Assembly (NCBI GenBank): GCA_031271365.1
Contig: JAISVV010000083.1
Span: forward strand, 1 to 6,142
DNA length: 6,142 nucleotides
Reading direction: 5' to 3'
Source of the DNA: Elusimicrobiota bacterium
GTDB taxonomy: Bacteria > Elusimicrobiota > Elusimicrobia > Elusimicrobiales > Elusimicrobiaceae
Shown here: piece after piece, positions 1 to 4,808 of the stretch
Layout of the letters: every line of letters begins with the position of its first letter
Position numbering within the stretch: the first letter of the stretch is position 1
Notes under the pieces: model-generated
The model's database searches: none
What the model was told of the DNA's origin: nothing
Seen by the model: only the letters and a program-made list of their open reading frames with translations
Program-made: the position numbers and the translations under genes

Positions 1-278
1 TAATGAACATCATCCGCCAGCACGCCAGCAATGATTCCATAGTAATGTTTGGCCATATGTACGATAAAACCGTGCGGCCCGGTTTTTTGCGGGTAACGGT
101 AATAGCCACCGGCTTTGCCAAGGAAGGCGCGCCGAGCCTCTCTGCCTTAAGGGCGCCTAAAAAACACGATTTATACGGCCAGAGGCCCGTGCCCGCGCAA
201 ACCGCCGGCCGCCTGCCGGCCAAAGACGATTTTATGCTGATACCGGCGTATATACGCCGCAAAAAGGAAGGTAAATAA
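1..278 (+). CDS. ftsZ: Cell division protein FtsZ, C-terminal part (5' end outside window)
   Basis: This is the 3' end of ftsZ, the tubulin-like GTPase that polymerises into the division ring at midcell. The frame is open to the left edge, so the GTP-binding N-terminal domain is outside the window. About 91 codons remain. Visible are the end of the C-terminal domain, with an IRQHASNDSIVMFG segment and the family-typical LRVTVIATGF strand (residues 29-38 of the visible part). A short linker of about 35 residues, rich in Ala, Pro and basic residues, follows. The conserved C-terminal tail peptide is IPAYIRRKK (80-88), which in other bacteria binds FtsA, ZipA or SepF. The stop codon TAA is at 276-278, one base before the pilT start. 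The Met at position 3 is an internal residue, not a start. Identification is by recognised motifs; no search was run. Confidence 0.92.
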   Translation, partial: MNIIRQHASNDSIVMFGHMYDKTVRPGFLRVTVIATGFAKEGAPSLSALRAPKKHDLYGQRPVPAQTAGRLPAKDDFMLIPAYIRRKKEGK

Positions 279-279
279 C

Positions 280-1380
280 ATGGCTCAGGAAGAACATAAA
301 ACCGTAGGGCTTAAAACTTTACTTAAAACGGTTGTGGTAAATAACGCAAGCGGTTTGCATATAAGGGGTAATTCCAACGCGTGCGTGCGCATAAACACCA
401 AAATCCGCGTTATTGACGACGCTTTTTTAACTAATGACGACGTCAAAAAAATGGCCGCCGCCATTATGGGCGAGCGCGAAAAAAGGCTTTTAGACCAAAA
501 CATGAGCGTAGACTTTGCCCTGGAAGACAAAGAATACGGCCGCTTCCGCTTTAACATATACCGCCAGTCGGGCAAGATTTGCATGGCGGTGCGCTATATA
601 CCCTTTAAAATCCCCACTTTTGAGCAGCTGAACCTGCCGGGTGAAACGCTTAAAAAAATTGCCAACAATCACCGCGGCATTATTTTGGTTACGGGGATGA
701 CGGGCTCCGGCAAAAGTTCTACTTTAGCGGCTATGATAGACCATATTAACAAAACCCGCTCCGGCCACATTATAACCGTGGAAGACCCTATAGAATTTGT
801 GCACAGCGAACAAAAAAGCATTGTAAGCCAGCTTTCTCTGGGCAGCGATACTATGTCTTACTCCTCCGCGTTGCGCTATGCCATGAGGCAGGACCCTAAC
901 GTCATCATGCTCGGCGAAATGCGCGACCCTGAAGTCATCCGCGCCGCCATGGCCGCGGCGGAGATGGGGCAGCTTGTCCTCTCTACCCTGCACACCGTTG
1001 ACGCGGTGCAGACTTTGGTGCGTATTATAGAATCTTTCCCGCCGGAGCATCAGGGGCAGGTGCGCTTTCAAATGGCGGATTTGCTGCGCGGCATAGTGTC
1101 GCAAAGGTTGCTGCCGAAAATTGGCGGCGGGCTTATCCCCGCGGTGGAAATCATGCTGCCCACGGCGCAGATTAAAAAACTGATTATAGACAATAAAATA
1201 AGCGATATCAAAAAAACCATACAAAGCGGCGATTATTACGGCATGAATACCTTTGACCAATCCTTAACCGCCTTATACCGCGAAGGCAAAGCCAGGCTTG
1301 AAGACGCGCTGGATTATTCCACCAACCCGGACAATATTATGCTTTCCATAAAAGGTTTTGACATACAGGCGGAAAGATAA
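280..1380 (+). CDS. pilT: Type IV pilus retraction ATPase, PilT family
   Basis: A 366-aa hexameric secretion ATPase of the PilT family, expected at the cytoplasmic face of the type IV pilus machine, where it depolymerises pilin to power retraction and twitching. The N-terminal PAS-like domain spans about 10-110. The ATPase core has a Walker A (GMTGSGKSS, 139-147), an Asp box (ITVEDPIEF, 165-173), a Walker B (NVIMLGEMRD, 207-216, with Glu213) and a His box (STLHTVDAVQT, 235-245). Length is close to the usual 345-370. Deviations: the usual ASDLH near the N-terminus reads ASGLH (23-27), Walker A has Met instead of Pro, and the C-terminal AIRNLIRE motif is degenerate (AQIKKLII, 296-303). The start ATG follows AAGGAAGG at 264-271 with an 8-nt spacer, and ftsZ ends one base upstream, so the two are probably cotranscribed and coupled. 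A PilU-like paralogue role cannot be excluded. Confidence 0.9.
   Translation: MAQEEHKTVGLKTLLKTVVVNNASGLHIRGNSNACVRINTKIRVIDDAFLTNDDVKKMAAAIMGEREKRLLDQNMSVDFALEDKEYGRFRFNIYRQSGKICMAVRYIPFKIPTFEQLNLPGETLKKIANNHRGIILVTGMTGSGKSSTLAAMIDHINKTRSGHIITVEDPIEFVHSEQKSIVSQLSLGSDTMSYSSALRYAMRQDPNVIMLGEMRDPEVIRAAMAAAEMGQLVLSTLHTVDAVQTLVRIIESFPPEHQGQVRFQMADLLRGIVSQRLLPKIGGGLIPAVEIMLPTAQIKKLIIDNKISDIKKTIQSGDYYGMNTFDQSLTALYREGKARLEDALDYSTNPDNIMLSIKGFDIQAER
1371..1376 (+). promoter_or_regulatory. Ribosome binding site deciding the cmk start
   Basis: GGAAAG sits 8 nt before the ATG at 1385, inside the last codons of pilT. It favours 1385 over the in-frame TTG at 1358, which would overlap pilT by 23 nt and add nine residues not typical of cytidylate kinases. 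Confidence 0.55.
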
Positions 1381-1384
1381 AATT

Positions 1385-2065
1385 ATGGGTACGCAAAAAT
1401 TGCTTATCGCCATTGACGGCCCCGCAGGCGTTGGCAAAAGCTCGGCGGGCAAAGCGGTGGCTTTAAAATACGGCCTTAGCTTTTTAAGCACCGGCGAGAT
1501 GTACCGCTGCCTGGGCTGGAAGGCCTTGCAGCTTGGCCTGCCCTTAGACGATGACGAGCGCGTCTGCGCGGCCGCAAAAGCCATTAACTGGGGGTTTGAG
1601 CGCCTGCCTGACAGCAGCCTTAAAATACTGATAGACGGCGTGTATCTGGGCGATAAACTTTTGGCCGACGATATCGGCCAGGCCGCCAGTAAAACCTCCG
1701 CGCTGCCAAAAGCGCGCGCCGTGATAACCGAAAAACAAAAGCAAATGGCCTTAGAAGGCGGCCTTGTAATGGAAGGGCGCGACATCGGCACGATTATCGC
1801 GCCGTTTGCCAAAGTTAAAATCTATTTAACCGCAACGGCGGAAGTACGCGCGGAGCGCCGCGTTTTGCAGCTTAAAGAAAAGGGCCAAAGCGCAAATTAC
1901 GACGAGCTTTTAGCCTCTATCAAAGCGCGCGACGAGCGCGACAGCAACCGCAAAACCGCGCCTTTAAAACCCGCGGCGGACGCTGTTATAATAGACACTT
2001 CCGCCTTAAATTTAGAGCGGGTAATTTTAAAAATAACGGAGCTTGTTGATGAACGCTCTTTATAA
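1385..2065 (+). CDS. cmk: Cytidylate kinase
   Basis: A 226-aa cytosolic (d)CMP kinase that transfers phosphate from ATP to CMP or dCMP in pyrimidine nucleotide salvage and recycling. Length matches the usual 220-230 aa. The P-loop is IDGPAGVGKSS (10-20). The STGEMYR motif (35-41) matches the family's DTGAMYR nucleotide-binding segment, with Ser for the first Asp and Glu for Ala. MEGRDIGTII (129-138) is the hallmark CMP-binding strand and loop. The LID-like Arg-rich stretch RAERRVLQLKEKG is at 155-167, and RDERDSNRKTAPL (182-194) and IIDTSALNLERV (202-213) complete the typical C-terminal half. The chosen ATG lies 4 nt after the pilT stop. The 3' end overlaps plsC by 17 nt. Cmk next to rpsA is a widespread arrangement, as in E. 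coli, so context supports the call. Confidence 0.95.
   Translation: MGTQKLLIAIDGPAGVGKSSAGKAVALKYGLSFLSTGEMYRCLGWKALQLGLPLDDDERVCAAAKAINWGFERLPDSSLKILIDGVYLGDKLLADDIGQAASKTSALPKARAVITEKQKQMALEGGLVMEGRDIGTIIAPFAKVKIYLTATAEVRAERRVLQLKEKGQSANYDELLASIKARDERDSNRKTAPLKPAADAVIIDTSALNLERVILKITELVDERSL
2038..2041 (+). promoter_or_regulatory. Ribosome binding site deciding the plsC start
   Basis: GGAG lies 7 nt before the ATG at 2049, within the end of cmk. It selects this ATG over the two preceding in-frame TTG codons at 2043 and 2046. Confidence 0.5.
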
Positions 2066-2657
2066 GCGCCTCTATAATTTGCTAATATTATCTTTTAGGG
2101 CCTACTTTCGGCTGTTTTACAAAACCGAAGTTAAAGGTTTGGAAAATATACCCAAAGACGGCCCCTTGATAATCGCCTGTAACCATCTGTCCAACTTTGA
2201 CCCTATTTTAGCCGGCGGGCAAACTGAAACCAGACGCGGCAATGTGTATTTCGTTAAAAAGGAAATACCCGCTTGGCCGTTGATAGGCTGGGTGTTTAGG
2301 GGCTATAAGTTTATAGCCGTGGACAGAAAACGCCCCGGCGGCGACCTGGGGGCCCTTAAAACGGCTTTAAAAACCATTAAAAAGGGCGGCAGTTTGTTTA
2401 TTTTCCCGGAGGGCACGCGCTCTAAAACAGGCAAGCCCGGCCGCGCAAAGCAGGGGATAGGCTTTTTGGTTTACAACAGCGGCGCGCAGGTGGTGCCGGT
2501 TAAAGTTTTTAACACCGACAAGCTGCCCTTTACGCGCCGCGTTAAAATGGTGGTGGGCAAGCCCTTTAAAATACAGCCGCAGGAAGGCCGCGAAGTTAAA
2601 GAGCAATACCAGGATTTTGCAGATAAAGTAATGCAGGAAATCAACAAACTTGATTAA
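2049..2657 (+). CDS. plsC: 1-acyl-sn-glycerol-3-phosphate acyltransferase
   Basis: A 202-aa acyltransferase of the PlsC/AGPAT family. It is expected to acylate lysophosphatidic acid at sn-2 to give phosphatidic acid, at the inner face of the cytoplasmic membrane. The catalytic NHxxxxD box is NHLSNFD (His46, Asp51). The second block is YFVKKEI (67-73), the substrate-binding FPEGTRS is at 119-125, and the fourth block VVPV is at 148-151. A hydrophobic and aromatic N-terminus (about 8-24) could act as a membrane anchor or interfacial helix. The protein is short, as in compact bacterial PlsC enzymes. It overlaps cmk by 17 nt, implying translational coupling. Cmk-PlsC-S1 neighbourhoods are known in several phyla. 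The acyl donor (acyl-ACP or acyl-CoA) and the precise lysolipid substrate cannot be read from sequence, and a lyso-ornithine-lipid or other acyltransferase role is a less likely alternative. Confidence 0.9.
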   Translation: MNALYKRLYNLLILSFRAYFRLFYKTEVKGLENIPKDGPLIIACNHLSNFDPILAGGQTETRRGNVYFVKKEIPAWPLIGWVFRGYKFIAVDRKRPGGDLGALKTALKTIKKGGSLFIFPEGTRSKTGKPGRAKQGIGFLVYNSGAQVVPVKVFNTDKLPFTRRVKMVVGKPFKIQPQEGREVKEQYQDFADKVMQEINKLD

Positions 2658-2718
2658 AAACAAAACGGAGGATTACCCATCCGTCTGCGCAAACCGCAAG
2701 CGGGTGTAAAACAAACTT
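2658..2718 (+). promoter_or_regulatory. rpsA leader with sequestered orphan Shine-Dalgarno
   Basis: This 61-nt gap between plsC and rpsA contains a perfect GGAGG (2667-2671) with no ATG, GTG or TTG at a usable distance. ACGGA (2665-2669) pairs with TCCGT (2680-2684), with two further possible GC pairs inside, so the GGAGG would sit in a hairpin. A second small inverted repeat, CCGC/GCGG, lies at 2694-2703. The last 13 nt before the ATG are A-rich and unstructured. The rpsA frame is closed by TAA at 2707-2709. In E. coli, rpsA also lacks a proper SD and its structured leader is the target of S1 autoregulation; a similar role here is an inference. Confidence 0.35.
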
Positions 2719-4050
2719 ATGACCAATCAGCAAGAAGAAGCCAATCTCGCCCAGACAGCCCAGGAAGATATCACGATGGACCAGCTGTTTGCCCAACAGG
2801 AAGAGATGCATCAAAAGCTAAATAAAAGGGAGATTGTAAACGTAACCGTAGTGCAAATTTCACAAGATAACGTGCTGGTTGATACCGGCGATAAAAAAGA
2901 AGGCCTTATCCCCGTCAGCGACTTTGAGGGCAAAGCATTGCCTTTAGTCGGCAGCGAGGTACAGGCGGTTTTAGTTCGCAAAGGCTCTGACGAGCGCCAC
3001 AGCGTTTTATCCCACAAAAAAGCCGCCGAGGCTTTGGGCTGGGACGAATGCAAAAAAGCCTACGAGGCCAAAGAACGCGTTAAAGGCAGCGTCACGGAGT
3101 GCGTAAAAGGCGGCTATAAGGTGGATATTAACGGGGTATCGGGGTTTATGCCGCTTTCTCTCTCGGAGCTGCACCCGGCTTATAAACATTACTTGCCCAA
3201 AGGCGCAAAAATTAAAGCGGTGATAGTGGAGTTTTCTAAGGAAAAACAAAAGCTGATCGTTTCCCGCCGCCAGGTGCTGGAAGAGGATGAAAGCGTCCGC
3301 CGCGCCCAGGTTTTGTCCGAAGTTAAAGAAGGCGAAATTTTAAGGGTTGTGGTATCTAAAGTGGGCAAAGATAACCTTTACCTGCGTTTCCATGGCATTG
3401 AAGGCGTTGTTACGCTTGAAAATATCGCCTGGAAAGACCCGCAGGCCATTTTAGCCAACTACCGCCGCGGCCAGCGCATTAAAGCAAAACTATTGTCCAT
3501 CAACGGCGAAAAGGGCAGTATCGTTTTCGGTATTAAACAGCTTTTCTTAAACCCGGCCGAACTGCTTAAAAAACGCTACGCTTATATGACAACGGCAAAA
3601 GGCGTTATAACCAAAGTTACGCCCGAAGGCACAGAGGTGGAGCTGGGCGGTAAAAATAAAACCAAAGGCTTTATCCGCATGGAAGAATACGCCCGCGATT
3701 TTGAGCCGAAAGAGGGCGACGCGGTATCAGCCACCGTCATCGGCGTGGACGCGGCCAATTTTACGGTTAACCTTTCCAGCAAACGTTTTGACCAGGTGCA
3801 AAACCGCAAAGTTGTTGCGCAGTATTTAAAAGAAGCCCCGCGCCCCACTTTGGGCCAGCTGCTGCAAAACGCTTTAGACGAAAGCGAAGAGGAAGAAGAA
3901 GCCCCCGCGCCCAAACCGGCGCGCAAAGTTGAAGCCTGCGGCATAAAAAAACCCGAGGCCAAAGCGCAGGAAGTTAAACCGGAAGAAGCTAAAACAGAAA
4001 CCGCCCCCGCGGAAGAAAACAAAGAAGAAGCGACAGGCGAAGCCAAATAA
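2719..4050 (+). CDS. rpsA: Ribosomal protein S1 (four S1 domains, acidic tail)
   Basis: A 443-aa S1-family protein that binds mRNA on the 30S subunit and promotes its loading and unfolding for initiation. Four S1 (OB-fold) repeats are visible at about 36-101, 118-186, 203-275 and 290-356. Each has the typical G-x-V opening strand, a GxVxxxxL/GFxP-like centre (EGLIP, SGFMP, EGVVT, KGFIR) and a closing basic strand (VSRRQ, NLSSKR). Residues 375-443 form a disordered tail with a Glu run and Ala/Pro/Lys/Glu-rich composition. It is shorter than the six-domain E. coli S1 (557 aa). The ATG at 2719 has only a weak GGGTG far upstream. An in-frame ATG at 2776 (Met20) has AGGAAG at ideal spacing, and the sequence from there aligns in register with the E. 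coli N-terminus, so a 424-aa product is possible. The gene lies last in the cmk-plsC-rpsA run and ends before a strong terminator. Confidence 0.9.
   Translation: MTNQQEEANLAQTAQEDITMDQLFAQQEEMHQKLNKREIVNVTVVQISQDNVLVDTGDKKEGLIPVSDFEGKALPLVGSEVQAVLVRKGSDERHSVLSHKKAAEALGWDECKKAYEAKERVKGSVTECVKGGYKVDINGVSGFMPLSLSELHPAYKHYLPKGAKIKAVIVEFSKEKQKLIVSRRQVLEEDESVRRAQVLSEVKEGEILRVVVSKVGKDNLYLRFHGIEGVVTLENIAWKDPQAILANYRRGQRIKAKLLSINGEKGSIVFGIKQLFLNPAELLKKRYAYMTTAKGVITKVTPEGTEVELGGKNKTKGFIRMEEYARDFEPKEGDAVSATVIGVDAANFTVNLSSKRFDQVQNRKVVAQYLKEAPRPTLGQLLQNALDESEEEEEAPAPKPARKVEACGIKKPEAKAQEVKPEEAKTETAPAEENKEEATGEAK
2762..2767 (+). promoter_or_regulatory. Possible ribosome binding site for an internal rpsA start
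   Basis: AGGAAG lies 8 nt before the in-frame ATG at 2776. It could direct initiation at Met20 of the longer reading frame. It also encodes Gln-Glu-Asp codons, so chance occurrence is possible. Confidence 0.35.
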
Positions 4051-4086
4051 AACTTCTTTCCGGCCCGTATTAAATTGTTTTAATCA

Positions 4087-4122
4087 AAAAAGCCCCGCTT
4101 TTGCAAATCAGCGGGGCTTTTT
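4087..4122 (+). terminator. Strong intrinsic terminator after rpsA
   Basis: A perfect 13-bp stem (4087-4099 with 4110-4122) has a GC core GCCCCGCT/AGCGGGGC, a 10-nt loop and a T5 tract that pairs with a 5' A5 run. It lies 36 nt after the rpsA stop and should end the ftsZ-to-rpsA transcript. The A-run on the left side means it could also work on the opposite strand. Confidence 0.88.
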
Positions 4123-4129
4123 GTAAAAT
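4101..4129 (+). promoter_or_regulatory. Putative sigma-70-type promoter for the pilin-like gene
   Basis: TTGCAA (4101-4106) and TAAAAT (4124-4129) are separated by exactly 17 nt and match the -35 and -10 consensus at 4/6 and 5/6. Transcription would begin near 4136, giving a leader of about 25 nt that includes the SD GGGAGG (4148-4153). The -35 lies in the loop of the rpsA terminator and the spacer covers its right arm. Confidence 0.5.
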
Positions 4130-4161
4130 AAAAACATCTAAATTAACGGGAGGCTTTTTGT

Positions 4162-4614
4162 ATGTTGCAAAATAAAGAAGGCAAAATAATTTTTAAAGCG
4201 GCGGCCGGCGGGTTTTTAATTGCGGCAATTGCCGCGGGCCTGATATGGGGGCTGTTTGCAAAACCGCCGCAGTATCAGAAAGCCGTGGAAACTTCCTTTG
4301 CAAATGAAGCCGCGCAGATACTGGGCGCGGCGTATGCCGCCCAGCAGCGCCATATGCTGGCCTCGGGCGGGTATGCTTCGGCTTTTAGCGAGCTTGATAC
4401 CCCTTTTCCAAACGCGCAGGGCGGGGTTATGGAAACCGAAAACTTTACCTTTAACCTGCTGCCCTCCTACATTACCGCCGAAAGCGCAAAGGGAGATTAT
4501 ACCCTGACCAGGTGTTACCATAACGGCAATACTTGCTGCGGCGCGGACGCCGCCGCCTGCCCGGGCCTTACGTTTGACGCTCTTGGCGTTACGCCGCAGG
4601 AGTGCTGCCGCTAA
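4162..4614 (+). CDS. Pilin-like membrane-anchored protein with degenerate prepilin N-terminus
   Basis: A 150-aa protein with one hydrophobic helix (about 13-33), a short extended region and a Cys-rich end. The segment PPQYQKAVETS (35-45), a helix, and a GGYASAFSELD stretch (69-79) resemble the region after the hydrophobic helix in type IV pilins and pseudopilins, notably those I associate with Elusimicrobiota. However, the usual G^FTLIE prepilin peptidase site is absent. The nearest candidate is GG^FLIAAI (16-23), with Ala in place of the near-invariant Glu5 and a helix about three residues short. Six cysteines lie in the last third (118, 125, 126, 133, 148, 149), including two CC pairs, suggesting disulfides outside the cytoplasm. 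The start is firm: GGGAGG at 4148-4153 lies 8 nt upstream. The gene forms its own unit between terminators. Its function is unknown; a minor pseudopilin or a signal-anchored relative is likely. A PilT homologue is encoded nearby in the window. Confidence 0.72.
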   Translation: MLQNKEGKIIFKAAAGGFLIAAIAAGLIWGLFAKPPQYQKAVETSFANEAAQILGAAYAAQQRHMLASGGYASAFSELDTPFPNAQGGVMETENFTFNLLPSYITAESAKGDYTLTRCYHNGNTCCGADAAACPGLTFDALGVTPQECCR

Positions 4615-4638
4615 GCATATACCGCGCAATAACAAAAA

Positions 4639-4659
4639 CCCCGCGCAGCCGGGGAGTTT
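4639..4659 (+). terminator. Possible intrinsic terminator after the pilin-like gene
   Basis: CCCCG (4639-4643) and CGGGG (4650-4654) form a 5-bp stem with a 6-nt loop, followed by AG and T4. The short stem and broken T tract make it a weak first terminator, 24 nt after the stop codon. Confidence 0.45.
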
Positions 4660-4662
4660 TAA

Positions 4663-4715
4663 CGGATAATAAAAACCCGCAGCCGGCGCAGAGCCCGTTG
4701 CGGGTTTTTTATCCG
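4663..4715 (+). terminator. Strong intrinsic terminator, second in tandem
   Basis: AAAAACCCGCA (4671-4681) pairs with TGCGGGTTTTT (4699-4709), an 11-bp stem with a 17-nt loop and a T6 tract. Outside it, CGGAT (4663-4667) pairs with ATCCG (4711-4715), extending the stem past a small internal loop. The 5' A-run makes it potentially bidirectional. Confidence 0.8.
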
Positions 4716-4724
4716 GGCCGTATG

Positions 4725-4742
4725 CGCGCGTTTCGCCGCGCG
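4725..4742 (+). other. GC-only stem-loop in the intergenic region
   Basis: CGCGCG (4725-4730) and CGCGCG (4737-4742) flank a 6-nt loop. There is no T tract on either side, so it is not a typical terminator. It may simply reflect alternating CG sequence; no function is assigned. Confidence 0.35.
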
Positions 4743-4761
4743 ATTTAGCGCGTAAATTTTT

Positions 4762-4791
4762 AAATTCTCCCGCTTTCTGCGGGGGAGATTT
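4762..4791 (+). other. Stem-loop just upstream of the MFS gene
   Basis: CCCGC (4769-4773) pairs with GCGGG (4779-4783) around a 5-nt loop. Flanking CT/AG and AAAT/ATTT (4762-4765 with 4788-4791) can extend the stem past a two-G bulge. It ends 18 nt before the MFS start codon and includes the only SD-like run in the region (GGGGGAG, 4781-4787), which is about 21 nt from the ATG and so too far to act directly. It could be a regulatory structure or the left edge of the promoter region. Confidence 0.4.
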
Positions 4792-4795
4792 ATAG

Positions 4796-4801
4796 TACAA
4801 T
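4796..4801 (+). promoter_or_regulatory. Weak candidate -10 box for the MFS gene
   Basis: TACAAT matches the -10 consensus at 5/6, but no -35 is visible at 16-18 nt spacing. If used, transcription would start at or next to the ATG at 4809, giving a leaderless mRNA, which would fit the lack of an SD. Confidence 0.22.
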
Positions 4802-4808
4802 ATTAGTA

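Noticed and set aside
724..1260. Long open frame on the minus strand inside pilT (178 codons)
   Set aside because: It lies fully inside a gene with clear ATPase motifs, its translation has no recognisable domain, and it is explained by codon bias in the opposite strand.
1273..1812. Minus-strand open frame across the pilT-cmk junction (179 codons)
   Set aside because: It is antisense to well-supported genes and resembles no protein I recognise; no promoter or SD was seen.
3582..4046. Minus-strand Ser/Ala-rich open frame antisense to the rpsA 3' end
   Set aside because: Its composition is the mirror of the Glu/Lys/Ala-rich tail of S1, so it is a shadow.
4069..4084. AT-only inverted repeat ATTAAA/TTTAAT before the rpsA terminator
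   Set aside because: Six AT pairs give little stability and such words are frequent in this AT-rich gap; there is no support for an operator.
4256..4507. Second + strand frame inside the pilin-like gene (83 codons)
   Set aside because: Out-of-frame Arg/Pro/Leu-rich translation with no SD; the enclosing frame has a strong SD and coherent domain features.
4216..4800. Minus-strand open frame of 194 codons over the pilin-like gene and spacer
   Set aside because: It crosses two terminators and several hairpins, starts in the MFS promoter region with no SD, and encodes a basic protein without family features.
4796..4808. Near-palindrome TAC-AATATTA-GTA at the MFS start
   Set aside because: Imperfect and short; no known operator matches it, and it overlaps common promoter-like AT sequence.
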